A DNA stretch of 32,960 nt, from positions 1 to 32,960 of the forward strand of contig JARIBS010000065.1 of the NCBI GenBank assembly GCA_029257385.1, written 5' to 3'. Positions 23,750 through 32,819 of the stretch are shown piece after piece. This DNA is from Thiorhodococcus sp. GTDB taxonomy: Bacteria > Pseudomonadota > Gammaproteobacteria > Chromatiales > Chromatiaceae. The notes under the pieces are model-generated. The model was not told the origin of the DNA. It ran no database searches and saw only the letters and a list, made by a program, of their open reading frames with translations. Both the position numbers and the translations under genes were made by a program. How positions within the stretch are numbered: position 1 is the first letter of the stretch; each line of letters opens with the position of its first letter.

Positions 23750-25274
23750 CAGGCACCACCGTATCAAGGACCCGCGCGGAAGAGATGACCCCGGGCACGC
23801 CTGCCCCCGGATGCGTCCCCGCGCCGACCAGATAAAGACCATCCACCTCTTCGCTCTGATTGTGCGGGCGGAACCACGCACTCTGCGTCAAGAGTGGCGC
23901 TAAACTAAAACCGGCACCCAGATGGGAGTTCAATCTGTGTTTGAAATCCAGGGGTGTCGTGACGAAAGAGGTCGCGATCTGATCTTCCAGTCCCGGAAGC
24001 ACCGTCTCGCTGAGATAACGAGCGACCCTGGCGCGGTACGGCTCTGCCTGGGTTTGCCAATCGGTCTCGCCGCCAAGGTGAGGGACCGGCGACAGGGCAT
24101 AGAAGGTATCGCAGCCGTCCGGAGCCAGGCTCGGATCGGTTGCGGTCGGGCGGTACAGATAGAGACTGACGTCCTCGGAGAGCGTCTTGTACTTGAAGAT
24201 ATCCTGAATCAGTCCGCGATAGCGCGGGCCAAGCAGGATGGTGTGGTGCTTGACGTCCGGGTATTGGCGCTTGGTGCCAAAGTACCAGACAAACAGCCCA
24301 TTGGAATATGTGGAGCGCGCGATTTTCTTGTCGGTCCAGCGCTTGCGCGGATGGTCCTTGAGCAGCTTGCCGTAAGTCATGGCCGGATCGACGTTGGACA
24401 CGACCACCTGCGCCGGTATTTTCTCGCCCGAGGTCAACTGCACCCCGCACACCCTGCCGTTATCGACGAGGATCTGCTCGACCCCGGACTTGTAGCGAAT
24501 GACGCTGCCCTGCCCCTCAATCAGACTGACCAGCGCCTTGACGAGCGCGCCCGTGCCGCCCATCACGGAATGTACGCCCCACTTGCGCTCCAGGAAGGAG
24601 ATCAGGACATAGATGGAGGTGACAGTAAAGGGGTTGCCACCGACTAGCAGCGGATGGAAGGACAGCACCTGACGGATGTAGGGATCCTTGATGTACTTCG
24701 AGACCATACCGTAGACGGTACGGTAGCTCTGCAGCCGGGCCATATCCGGCACGATCCGCGCCATGTCCATCAGGGAGCCGAATGGAACATGCCCCAGCTC
24801 CTCGAACCCGACCTTGAAGACCTTTTCGCTCATCTTCATGAAGCGATCGTAGCCGTCCGCGTCAGCCGGCGAGTATTGCGCGATCTGCGCCTTCACCTTC
24901 TCGGCGTCGCCGCTGTAATCGAAGATCTTGCCGTCATCGAAGCGGATACGATAGAAGGGATCCATCAAGCGCAGATCGACATCATCGGCGAATCGTCGCC
25001 CGCAGAGGCTCCAGAGTTCTTCCAGCAAAAAGGGCGCGGTAATGATGGTCGGTCCGGCATCGAAGCTGAAGCCGTCCTGCTGGTGGACATAAGCACGTCC
25101 GCCGGGTGCGTCCAGTTGTTCGAGCACCGTGACCTGGAAGCCACGCGCGGCGAGCCGCACTGCAGCGGCCAGACCGCCGAACCCGCTGCCGATCACCACC
25201 GCATGCGGCTTTTTCCGACCAAGACTGCTATCAGGAACCTTCGGAGCTGCGACTGTCAATTTCTTATTACCCAC
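23730..25274 (-). CDS. crtI: Phytoene desaturase CrtI
   Basis: CrtI is the FAD-dependent desaturase that turns phytoene into neurosporene or lycopene. The 514-residue protein has the FAD loop VVIGSGFGGLAAA (27-37), the substrate-side segment FDAGPTIITAP and the C-terminal motif LYLVGAGTHPGAGVPG. The GTG at 25274 gives MGNKKLTVAAPK before the FAD loop and is the best placed start; the ATG at 25325 would put the operator inside the gene. No good ribosome site is visible at the GTG, so the start is the weak point. The 3' end overlaps crtB by 20 bases and the 5' end faces the operator at 25254-25297. Confidence 0.93.
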   Translation of the reverse strand: MGNKKLTVAAPKVPDSSLGRKKPHAVVIGSGFGGLAAAVRLAARGFQVTVLEQLDAPGGRAYVHQQDGFSFDAGPTIITAPFLLEELWSLCGRRFADDVDLRLMDPFYRIRFDDGKIFDYSGDAEKVKAQIAQYSPADADGYDRFMKMSEKVFKVGFEELGHVPFGSLMDMARIVPDMARLQSYRTVYGMVSKYIKDPYIRQVLSFHPLLVGGNPFTVTSIYVLISFLERKWGVHSVMGGTGALVKALVSLIEGQGSVIRYKSGVEQILVDNGRVCGVQLTSGEKIPAQVVVSNVDPAMTYGKLLKDHPRKRWTDKKIARSTYSNGLFVWYFGTKRQYPDVKHHTILLGPRYRGLIQDIFKYKTLSEDVSLYLYRPTATDPSLAPDGCDTFYALSPVPHLGGETDWQTQAEPYRARVARYLSETVLPGLEDQIATSFVTTPLDFKHRLNSHLGAGFSLAPLLTQSAWFRPHNQSEEVDGLYLVGAGTHPGAGVPGVISSARVLDTVVPDASSFV

Positions 25275-25297
25275 ATTACTGTCAACATTGCTTGACA
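25254..25297 (-). promoter_or_regulatory. Tandem PpsR-type operator at the crtI start
   Basis: TGTCAACATTGCTTGACA (25280-25297) is a perfect TGT-N12-ACA. TGTCAATTTCTTATTACC (25254-25271) is a one-base-off copy, and they are 8 bp apart, the register seen at puf, bchC and crtE/crtD. On the minus strand TTGACA (25285-25280) could serve as -35 but no clear -10 follows, and the second site overlaps the first crtI codons. The exact promoter is therefore unresolved. Confidence 0.6.
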
Positions 25298-25356
25298 GTA
25301 TAGCAGCACCCCACCCCAGTGGCATCCTGACGCGGGTCAACAAAAACAGACTGAGA

Positions 25357-26271
25357 TCAGATGGACGATGGCGGCAGCAGGCCCAATTGCGCAGCGATCC
25401 GACGTACGACCTTAGCCACATCGCGCGGGCGCTCCTCGTGCGCCAGATGCCCGAGTCCCGGCAATGCCGCCAGCTCGGCACTTGGTGCCAAGTGCGCGCG
25501 CACGCGTCGCGCCTCGCGCGGAGACACCGTGGAGTCCTGCTCGCCGACGACCAAAAAGAGCGGCGTTGCCAGACTCGGCAGCCCCCGCTCGATGAGGGTC
25601 AGATCCCAATGCGCCATCATCGATAGCGTGGCGCGCACGTGGGTAGGCGTGCGGATCAGACGTTGATAGAGGTCCAGGCCAAACGGCTCCAGAGTGGAGC
25701 CGGTGCTCTCGACTAGACGCTCGATCTCCCGGCGATTGCCCGCCCGCCAAGCAAACAGACGCGAGACCAGAGCGTTGCCAGCCATCAGCTTGGCCGCCGG
25801 TGAGAACACATGCCCGGGCAGGCCGCGCCAGGGCAAAAGCGCGCCGTTGAGACTGATGATCCCGCGCGGTGCCATCCGTCCCTCCAGACACGCCTGGATC
25901 AGGATCGCCGCGCCGGCCGAGTGACCGAGCACTAGGTCCGGCATCACGCCGATTTCTTGCATCAGATCGGTGACGAAGTCCGCCATGTTGGGCAGGGACA
26001 TACGCTCGTAGGGTGGCGCGGAGGTAAAGCCATGGCCAGGCAAATCCGGCGCGATGAGGGTAAAGTGCTCGGCCAGAATCGGCGCGAAATCCCGCCACGA
26101 ATGGGTCGCCGCCCCGGTGCCGTGCAACAGCAGCAGCACCGGTCCCTGCCCCATCTGTTGCACATGCCAGCGCAGCCCGCCGGTCGAGACGAAACGGCTG
26201 GCATCACGATTGGGCCAGTCACGGCCATCACGATCCCAGTTGAGCCTGTCACCCATATTGCGCGCACGCAT
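25357..26271 (-). CDS. bchO: Alpha/beta-hydrolase BchO, Mg-chelatase accessory protein
   Basis: BchO is a photosynthesis-cluster alpha/beta hydrolase found with the magnesium chelatase genes; its exact reaction is not established. The 304-residue protein shows the oxyanion motif HGTG (50-53), the nucleophile elbow GHSAG with Ser118, a candidate acid Asp246 (GEQDSTVS) and His275 (GLGHLAHEE). The ATG at 26271 follows GGGGAG by 8 bases. It lies 94 bases after the bchD stop and 82 bases before crtI. The order bchI-bchD-bchO is the standard one. Confidence 0.92.
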   Translation of the reverse strand: MRARNMGDRLNWDRDGRDWPNRDASRFVSTGGLRWHVQQMGQGPVLLLLHGTGAATHSWRDFAPILAEHFTLIAPDLPGHGFTSAPPYERMSLPNMADFVTDLMQEIGVMPDLVLGHSAGAAILIQACLEGRMAPRGIISLNGALLPWRGLPGHVFSPAAKLMAGNALVSRLFAWRAGNRREIERLVESTGSTLEPFGLDLYQRLIRTPTHVRATLSMMAHWDLTLIERGLPSLATPLFLVVGEQDSTVSPREARRVRAHLAPSAELAALPGLGHLAHEERPRDVAKVVRRIAAQLGLLPPSSI

Positions 26272-26365
26272 TGACCATGCTCCCCTGGGATGGGTAGAGC
26301 GGACCGACGTCTCCCAAGCAAACGTTGCGAAAGCGCGGGATCATCGTGTCACCTTATCCATCCGG

Positions 26366-28183
26366 CTACTGGGTCGTCGCGCGTACGGCCTGATTGAGCG
26401 AAGTCGCATCCGCGTGCGGCAGTGGCAGGTAGACCGCGCCCATCTCGCGCGCCAGGTCGCGGCCCTGCTGCTGCGGCCGGGGCGAGGTGTCGATGAGCAG
26501 TGAGGTGATCTCCAGAGCGCGCACCGCGCGCGCGGCGGCTGTCGCCTCCTCGGCGGCGCGGGCACGCCCGCCGGTCCCGTCGCGGGCAACGTTGCCGCGA
26601 CCATCGGTCATGAGAATCAAAACCGGCGTGCCGCCGCGCCGCTGAACCGCATCGGCCAGGATCATCCCCAGGTCGATGCCGGAGGCGAGTGGCGTTCCGC
26701 CACCGCCCGGAAGACCCGCCAGCGTGCGCTTGGCGCGCACCAGTGAGCGCGTCGGCGGCAGCAGGATCTCGGCCGTCTTGCCCCGGAAAGCCACTAGCGC
26801 AACCTTGTCGCGACGCACATAGCAGTCGGCGAGCAGCAGTTCAACCGCGCCCTTGACCTCGGCCAACCGATGCAGGGCCGAGGAGCCGGAGGCATCGACG
26901 ACGAACACGGTTGTGGTCTCGGACTTGTGCTTGAAGCGGGTGATGCGAAAGTCGTCCTGACGGATCTCGATGCGTGTCGAGTGCTGTCCAACACGCGCGC
27001 GCTCTTCGCGACGCAGACGCTGCCAGGGTGCTGCGGCGCGCAGGGTCTCAACCACGTTCAGACGCAGACCGGCGCGTGGCTCGCCACGCAGCACCCCCGC
27101 CGGGCGCCCACGCGAAGGGGCATTCTGCACGGCGCCGGCTTTGCCGGTCGCTCGCGCGCGCGCGCGGCGCAGCGTACCCATCTGGAGCTGGGCCAGCAGA
27201 CCGGCCGGAATGGCCGCCTGGGTCGCCTCCAGCACTTTGTCATCGAGCTCTTGCGGCTCCTGCTGTTCGTTGGACTGATTCTGCTCCTCATCCGGCTCTT
27301 CCGGCTCGGGTGGCGGTGGTTCGGCGTCCGGCGGATCCTCCATCGGCGGGAGCATGGTGGCGCGCGGCGCCAGCACCAGACGCCCGGCGACGCCCAGATC
27401 CTCGTCCGTCACCTCGGTGCGATCTTCCAGCGCCGCTGAGGCACAGGCCACCCGGCAGGCGAAGATAGAGGCGCGCAACGACGGGATGCCCAACGCCATT
27501 GCGGTCCCGCACAGGGCTTCGATCTGTTCCCCGTCGATGGTGACCGAGGCGAGCCGCGCGCGCGCCGCGAGGATGTCCTCGACGTCGTAATCGCAGACGA
27601 TCGCTTCATGGACACGGATCGGTGTCAGCTCCAGATGGAAGGCGAGCCGGTCGAGCAGGGCGTTGAGCAGACCCTCGTCCTCGCCAACGCCTTCGTCCAG
27701 AGCGACCACGGAGAACTTCGATGGGTTGCGCATCCCCAGACCGTCACGCTCGAGCACCACCTCCCCAGCGTCGAAGGCCATGGTCAGACGCGCCGCCGTA
27801 CCCGGTGCGATCCGCTCGGCCATCGCCAGCTCGATCACCCCGCCATCGGCCTCGACCAGCAAACCGCGCTCGGCGACCGGGCGGCCGGCATTCAGAGTTG
27901 CAGCCAGATCCAGACCACCGAGCAGACGACCATCCGAGATATGCAGCGGTACGCGGCGTATGGGTGTGCCTTCCGGCTGGAAGTCGCGCATGATCGAGAG
28001 CCATTGATCGCGCACTGGTCCTGCAAGCGCACGCACCGAAATACCACCGGTGCCGGCCGGGTCGACCGCCATGAGCGCGGCGGCCAAAACCGCGTCGTCC
28101 CATGTCGAGGGGCCGGGGCTGGCCTGACGCGGGGGCGCTCCAGCGGTGTCCGTCGTGGCCGGATTCGGGGCGGCTGTGGTCAT
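26366..28183 (-). CDS. bchD: Magnesium chelatase subunit BchD
   Basis: BchD forms the AAA+ platform with BchI that drives Mg2+ insertion into protoporphyrin IX by BchH (not in the window). The 605-residue protein has an AAA-like N-terminal half without an intact Walker A, then an acidic Pro/Glu-rich linker (about 278-312). A C-terminal von Willebrand A domain carries the metal-ion site DASGSSA (430-436). The length is typical. Its ATG overlaps the bchI stop by 4 bases (ATGA), so the two are coupled. Confidence 0.94.
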   Translation of the reverse strand: MTTAAPNPATTDTAGAPPRQASPGPSTWDDAVLAAALMAVDPAGTGGISVRALAGPVRDQWLSIMRDFQPEGTPIRRVPLHISDGRLLGGLDLAATLNAGRPVAERGLLVEADGGVIELAMAERIAPGTAARLTMAFDAGEVVLERDGLGMRNPSKFSVVALDEGVGEDEGLLNALLDRLAFHLELTPIRVHEAIVCDYDVEDILAARARLASVTIDGEQIEALCGTAMALGIPSLRASIFACRVACASAALEDRTEVTDEDLGVAGRLVLAPRATMLPPMEDPPDAEPPPPEPEEPDEEQNQSNEQQEPQELDDKVLEATQAAIPAGLLAQLQMGTLRRARARATGKAGAVQNAPSRGRPAGVLRGEPRAGLRLNVVETLRAAAPWQRLRREERARVGQHSTRIEIRQDDFRITRFKHKSETTTVFVVDASGSSALHRLAEVKGAVELLLADCYVRRDKVALVAFRGKTAEILLPPTRSLVRAKRTLAGLPGGGGTPLASGIDLGMILADAVQRRGGTPVLILMTDGRGNVARDGTGGRARAAEEATAAARAVRALEITSLLIDTSPRPQQQGRDLAREMGAVYLPLPHADATSLNQAVRATTQ

Positions 28184-29205
28184 TCGCCAAACAGCTCCTG
28201 CACCGCGCGCTCGACTCGGCTGGTGGAGCCTGACTCATCGAGCGGATCACGCCGCAACCGATGACGCAACGCCGAGGTTGCGATGGTTTTCAAATGGGTG
28301 TCGGTGACTTCGGTATCGCCCTGCAGGGCCGCCAGGGCGCGCGCGGCGCGAATCAGCGTCAGCTCGCCGCGTAGACCGTCGGTGCCGAGCTTGATACAGA
28401 GCCGACCGGCCTGTTCAAGCGAGGCGTCCGGCACTACGACCTCGGGCAGGAGCGCGCGGCCCTTCTCGATGAGTCGACGGACCTTGCCGTCGTTGCGCTT
28501 GCACTTCTTGACGAAGGCTTCGGGATCGCGCTCGAACGCATCGCGCGCCCGCACGACTTTCATGCGGGTGGGCAGATCTCCGGGGGTCTTGACCTCGACC
28601 GAGAGACCGAAGCGGTCCTGGAGTTGGGGCCGCAGCTCGCCCTCTTCCGGGTTGCCGCTGCCGATCAGGACGAAACGCGCCGGGTGGCGCACGCTTAAGC
28701 CTTCGCGCTCGACCAGGTTCTCGCCGGAGGCGGCCACATCGAGCAGCGAGTCGACCAGATGGTCCTCAAGCAGGTTGACCTCGTCGATATAGAGGAAGCC
28801 ACGATGCGCACGTGCCAGCAGACCGGGTTCGAAAGCCTTCTCGCCCTTGGTCAGCGCCCGTTCGAGATCCAGGGCGCCGATGACGCGATCCTCGGTAGCG
28901 CCGAGCGGCAGGTCAACCACCGGCACCGGCACCCGGCGTCCTTTCAACGGCGCCTTGACACGGTTGGCCCGGCAATCGGCGCACAAGGCGTCGTTGGGGG
29001 CATCCGGGTCACAGTTGTAGGTACAGGCCACAGCCTGCATCTTCGGCAGCAGGGCCGCGAGTCCGCGGATGGCCGTGGACTTGCCCGTGCCACGGTCGCC
29101 GAACACGAGAACCCCGCCGATCGAGGGGTCGATGGCCGCAATCAGCAAGGAGCGTTTCATCTCCTCTTGAGCGACGACGGCGGAAAAAGGAAAGGGGATG
29201 GACAT
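28180..29205 (-). CDS. bchI: Magnesium chelatase ATPase subunit BchI
   Basis: BchI is the AAA+ ATPase of magnesium chelatase. The 341-residue protein has Walker A GDRGTGKS (36-43), Walker B LYIDEVN (138-144) and the typical insert with CTYNCDPDAP...CADC. Sensor and arginine-finger regions follow (GSGNPEEGELRPQLQDRFG). The ATG at 29205 has only a weak ribosome site. It is the first gene of the bchI-bchD-bchO-crtI-crtB run and diverges from the bciB-like gene. Confidence 0.96.
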   Translation of the reverse strand: MSIPFPFSAVVAQEEMKRSLLIAAIDPSIGGVLVFGDRGTGKSTAIRGLAALLPKMQAVACTYNCDPDAPNDALCADCRANRVKAPLKGRRVPVPVVDLPLGATEDRVIGALDLERALTKGEKAFEPGLLARAHRGFLYIDEVNLLEDHLVDSLLDVAASGENLVEREGLSVRHPARFVLIGSGNPEEGELRPQLQDRFGLSVEVKTPGDLPTRMKVVRARDAFERDPEAFVKKCKRNDGKVRRLIEKGRALLPEVVVPDASLEQAGRLCIKLGTDGLRGELTLIRAARALAALQGDTEVTDTHLKTIATSALRHRLRRDPLDESGSTSRVERAVQELFGE

Positions 29206-29724
29206 ACGCGGCGAGCCTAGTTGCTGTGATGAATCGAGTGGCGCTTATCGTTAGAGACACAGTGTGCATGTCGCGCAGGAGCGTCTCGCGCCTGCACGCC
29301 AGAGGCGACTTGATTCATGCTTGGGACCGCGCGCGGATGACGCACCCATCCCTTGCGGTGTCTATTCGATCAAGCACGCGACCCTAGCGCCCCTGCCGGA
29401 CCAAGGTCAAGCACCTTAGCGCAATCGGTCAGCCATTGAGGAGCGAATTCACACCCTGATGGCCTGACGATGATGATCGAGAACGCCGTGTCTGAACAGA
29501 CTCTATTATCCAGATAAGCGGGCGCATTTGGGCAACTCTGCGCCCAAGCAATAGACTGTGCCGACGTGCGCGATTTCGGGCAGACTGAAGCGGCGTGCAA
29601 ACGCGGCGAGACAGCCGCGACGCAGGCTCGTCAGGACGCCCGCACCGGCTTGCAGCGCGGCCACGCTTTGACAAGATCCACGGCAGTAACATCAGATCAG
29701 ATATTTTCGAGGAGACACCAGAGC
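29206..29724. other. Divergent bchI / bciB-like intergenic region
   Basis: This 519-base gap shows no supported gene. I found no TGT-N12-ACA pair here, unlike the other photosynthesis promoters. A TTGACA at 29668-29673 could be a -35 for the plus-strand genes, but no good -10 stands at 16-18 bp. Small palindromes GTCTG-AA-CAGAC and TTATC-CA-GATAA lie near 29490-29517. The bchI promoter was not located. Confidence 0.4.
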
Positions 29725-29799
29725 ATGCAGACCCCTTCACATCTTCGCAGCTACCCCAGCGGCAACGCCACGCGTCGAACCGACGGGAGCGGCGTCTGA
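29725..29799 (+). CDS. 24-codon leader ORF before the bciB-like gene
   Basis: This short ORF (MQTPSHLRSYPSGNATRRTD and 4 more residues) has its own GAGGAG ribosome site. Its TGA shares a base with the next gene's ATG (TGATG at 29797-29801). The arrangement suggests translational coupling or a regulatory leader peptide. The peptide is basic and Ser/Thr-rich, without recognisable codon runs. It could also be a chance ORF. Confidence 0.35.
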   Translation: MQTPSHLRSYPSGNATRRTDGSGV

Positions 29800-31064
29800 T
29801 GGATGCGGCATTGGCACCCGAAGAACTCGGCCCTTCCAAGGGTCTCGACACCATCTCGCTGCTGAGCAACGACGAGCGGCTCAAAGGCCGCCCACGACTG
29901 TGCAGCGACTGCGGTCTGTGCGACAGCACGCTCAGTGACCTGATGTCTAAGTCTTGCGTCTTCGTACGCAATCAGACCGAGGAGATCGAGCAGCGTCTGC
30001 ACGGGCGCAACCGTCGCCCTGACGACGAACTGCGCTTCGGCATCTATCGTGCCCAGTATGCCGCACGCATGCGCCGACCGAATCCAAATGCCCAATGGTC
30101 CGGCATGGTCACGACACTGGGCGCACGCCTGCTCGAACAGGGCAAGGTCGAGGCCGTCATTACCACCGCCGCAGCGCCCGGCACGCGCTTCAAGGCACAA
30201 CCGGTGCTCGCGCGCACGCCGGCGGAAGTCCTCGCCACGGCCGGCAACAAGCCCTGTCTGTCGGCCAATCTCAGTCTGCTCGACACGGTGCGCGAGCAGG
30301 GCATCAAACGGCTTGCCTTCATCGGCACGGGCTGTCAGGTGCACATGCTGCGGGCGGTCGAGGCCGAGCTGGGGCTTGAGCGTCTCTACGTCATCGGCAT
30401 CCCGTGCAGCGACAATGTGTCCTACCCGGATCTCGAGTACTTTCTGACCCAGATCTCGCGCTCGCCCGAGACCGTCGTCCATCATGAGTTCATGCAGGAC
30501 TTCAGCCTCTGGCTGCGCCATGAGAACGGCAAGACCGAGCGGGTCAACTATGTTGATTTTCCGATGGACAAGCTCCACGGGGTCTTCCCGTCGGCCTGTC
30601 TCTCGTGCTTTGACTACCCCAACAGTCTGTGCGATCTGACCATCGGCTACATGGGCGCGGAGCTTGGCTGGCAGTGGGTGCTGGTACGCACCGAGACCGG
30701 CGAGGAGCTGCTGGAGATGCTGCGCCCCGATCTCGAATTCACCGAGCTGACCCAGAGCGGCGACCGCTCCAGGGGCATGCCGCGCTTCATCGAACGGCTG
30801 ACCCATCCGCCCGGCGCCAAACGCCCGCCCTACCTGATCCGCAAGCTGGTCGTCTATCTACAGCGCAAGAAGGGTCCGAAGGGGCTGGAATTCGCACGCG
30901 CCATCATCGAGATGAAGCTATTGCGCAACCTCAATTATGTGCGCAGCAAGTTCGCGCGTGTCGAGTCGCGCGTGGTGCCCTACCATGTGCTCCAAACGCT
31001 GGAGCCTTACGCGAAAACCTATAGCGAAGCCTTCGACCGGCCATTGGCGTCGAAAGAGCACTGA
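29799..31064 (+). CDS. bciB: BciB-type divinyl (proto)chlorophyllide 8-vinyl reductase (FrhB family)
   Basis: This 421-residue protein belongs to the F420-hydrogenase beta (FrhB)-like flavo-iron-sulfur reductases. In phototrophs this family includes BciB, which reduces the C8 vinyl group of chlorophyll precursors with ferredoxin. It has an N-terminal Cys35-x2-Cys38-x2-Cys41 cluster motif (LCSDCGLC), the segments GTGCQ and GIPCSDN, and the later CLSCFDYPNSLCD. The ATG at 29799 follows GGGAG; upstream in-frame starts would add an unconserved basic stretch. Its place beside bchI supports the pigment role. Hydroxymethyl chlorophyll reductase-like paralogues are an alternative. Confidence 0.8.
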   Translation: MDAALAPEELGPSKGLDTISLLSNDERLKGRPRLCSDCGLCDSTLSDLMSKSCVFVRNQTEEIEQRLHGRNRRPDDELRFGIYRAQYAARMRRPNPNAQWSGMVTTLGARLLEQGKVEAVITTAAAPGTRFKAQPVLARTPAEVLATAGNKPCLSANLSLLDTVREQGIKRLAFIGTGCQVHMLRAVEAELGLERLYVIGIPCSDNVSYPDLEYFLTQISRSPETVVHHEFMQDFSLWLRHENGKTERVNYVDFPMDKLHGVFPSACLSCFDYPNSLCDLTIGYMGAELGWQWVLVRTETGEELLEMLRPDLEFTELTQSGDRSRGMPRFIERLTHPPGAKRPPYLIRKLVVYLQRKKGPKGLEFARAIIEMKLLRNLNYVRSKFARVESRVVPYHVLQTLEPYAKTYSEAFDRPLASKEH

Positions 31065-31152
31065 GGCGATTGGGTTCGAGCGCGACTTACCCGAATCGGG
31101 CCCGCGCTATAGCGCCCGGTTGCCGATCATGGCATTCCCCATAAACGACAAG

Positions 31153-31171
31153 ACCCGCGACACTGGCGGGT
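31153..31171 (+). other. Hairpin between the bciB-like gene and argG
   Basis: ACCCGC and GCGGGT form a 6-bp stem with a 7-base loop, followed by TCTTC. It may be a weak terminator or attenuator 28 bases before the argG ATG. The U-content of the tail is low. Confidence 0.35.
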
Positions 31172-31199
31172 TCTTCAACAGACGATTTGGAGCAAGACG

Positions 31200-32420
31200 A
31201 TGGCGCAGAGCGCAATCAAAAAGGTGGTTCTGGCCTATTCCGGCGGGCTGGATACCTCGGTCATCCTCAAGTGGCTGCAAGATGAGTACGACTGCGAGGT
31301 GGTGACGTTTACCGCCGATATCGGACAGGGCGAGGAGGTCGAACCGGCACGCGCCAAGGCCCAGGCGGGCGGCGTGAAGGAGATCTACATCGAGGATCTG
31401 CGCGAGGAGTTCGTGCGCGATTTCGTCTTCCCGATGTTTCGCGCCAACGCCATCTACGAGGGCGAATATCTGCTCGGCACCTCGATCGCGCGCCCGCTGA
31501 TCGCCAAGCGTCTGATCGAGATCGCCGCCGAGACCGGCGCGGACGCCATCTCACACGGCGCGACCGGCAAAGGTAACGACCAGGTGCGCTTTGAGCTGGC
31601 CGCTTACGCCCTCAACCCGGAGATCAAGATCATCGCCCCGTGGCGCGAATGGGACCTGCTCTCGCGCAAGAAGCTCATGGACTACGCCGAGCAGCACGGT
31701 ATCGCGGTGGAGATGAAGCGCGACGGCAGCAAGTCGCCCTACTCCATGGACGCCAACCTGCTGCATATTTCCTATGAGGGCTATGACCTGGAAGATCCCT
31801 GGGTCGAACCCGGCCCGGACATGTGGCGCTGGTCCGTCTCTCCCGAGCAGGCACCCGAGCAGCCCACCACCATCGAGCTGACCTACGCGCAGGGCGACAT
31901 CACCGCCATCGACGGCAAGGCCATGAGTCCGGCCGAGATCCTGGCCGAACTCAACCGTATCGGCGGCGCCAACGGCATCGGACGCGCCGACATCGTCGAG
32001 AACCGCTATGTCGGCATGAAATCGCGCGGCTGCTACGAGACCCCCGGCGGCACCATCATGCTCAAGGCCCACCGCGCCATCGAGTCTCTAACGCTCGACC
32101 GCGAGGCCGCACACCTGAAAGACGAGCTGATGCCCCGCTACGCCACGCTGGTCTACAACGGCTACTGGTTCGCCCCAGAGCGCGAGATGCTCCAGGCCGC
32201 CATCGACCATACTCAGACGGTGGTCAACGGCGTTGTGCGACTGAAGCTCTACAAGGGCAACGTTATGGTGGTTGGGCGTAAGTCCGAGACCAACAGTCTA
32301 TTCGATGAGTCCATCGCGACTTTCGAGGAAGACTCAGGCGCTTACGATCAGAAGGATGCGACAGGATTCATCCGACTCAACGCACTGCGTTTGCGTGTGC
32401 AAGGACGGATGAGGAAATAA
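31200..32420 (+). CDS. argG: Argininosuccinate synthase ArgG
   Basis: ArgG joins citrulline and aspartate with ATP in arginine synthesis, in the cytoplasm. The 406-residue protein shows the N-type PP-loop AYSGGLDTS (12-20), [13 protein letters not shown] and [13 protein letters not shown], all diagnostic, and has the normal length. GGAG lies 8 bases before the ATG at 31200. It is a housekeeping gene and marks the right border of the photosynthesis cluster. The gap of 135 bases from the bciB-like gene includes a hairpin, so it is probably transcribed separately. Confidence 0.97.
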   Translation: MAQSAIKKVVLAYSGGLDTSVILKWLQDEYDCEVVTFTADIGQGEEVEPARAKAQAGGVKEIYIEDLREEFVRDFVFPMFRANAIYEGEYLLGTSIARPLIAKRLIEIAAETGADAISHGATGKGNDQVRFELAAYALNPEIKIIAPWREWDLLSRKKLMDYAEQHGIAVEMKRDGSKSPYSMDANLLHISYEGYDLEDPWVEPGPDMWRWSVSPEQAPEQPTTIELTYAQGDITAIDGKAMSPAEILAELNRIGGANGIGRADIVENRYVGMKSRGCYETPGGTIMLKAHRAIESLTLDREAAHLKDELMPRYATLVYNGYWFAPEREMLQAAIDHTQTVVNGVVRLKLYKGNVMVVGRKSETNSLFDESIATFEEDSGAYDQKDATGFIRLNALRLRVQGRMRK

Positions 32421-32779
32421 TCGCCATCAGAGAATCTTGGCTGGCGGCAGTACGCGCCAGTCGAGTCTGAGCGAGCACGGGCGTGGGCGCGAGAGGCGCA
32501 ATTGCTCCATCGTCTAATCTCTGATCGTGCAATACAGGATAGCGGCGGCTCAGTGTGTTGCAGGAGCCGTTAGACTAGATGCGCGTATATGGATCTCAGG
32601 CGGATAGACCGAATCTGTCTAGTACAGACCATACGAAATCTGGTAGTGCCTCGATCTATATGATGACTTCTGGCTTAAAGCATTGATTAGATAGATTTAA
32701 ATTGTCGCGCCGCCATGCAGAAAAGGGCACTACCAAACAAGCTTCTCATGGATGCAAACACGGATTATCTTATCAAGTT
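32421..32779. other. Region between argG and the IS element end
   Basis: No gene is seen in these 359 bases. An inverted repeat GGCTGGCG / CGCCAGTC (32439-32462) just after argG may act as a weak terminator without a T-run. TGGTAGTGCC (32641-32650) and its exact complement (32726-32735) enclose 75 bases of AT-richer DNA. The local base composition differs from the genes to the left, as expected at an insertion border. Confidence 0.45.
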
Positions 32780-32784
32780 GAACC

Positions 32785-32807
32785 TCCCCACGGCTAAAGC
32801 CGGGGGA
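32785..32807 (-). mobile_element. IS200/IS605-type end hairpin
   Basis: TCCCC-A-CGGCT and AGCCGGGGGA form a 10-bp stem with one bulged A and a tiny loop. It lies 12 bases after the tnpB stop. This CCCCACGGCTAAAGCCGGGG element is characteristic of tnpB-bearing IS200/IS605 family ends, where it is the subterminal palindrome and part of the omega RNA 3' region. On the minus strand GGTTCAA follows (32785-32779), a likely element boundary. Confidence 0.6.
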
Positions 32808-32819
32808 TTCCGGGAGGGA

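Noticed and set aside
29668-29696. Sigma70 promoter for the bciB-like gene
   Set aside because: TTGACA is present but the hexamers at 16-18 bp (ATCAGA, TCAGAT) are poor; left as a note only.
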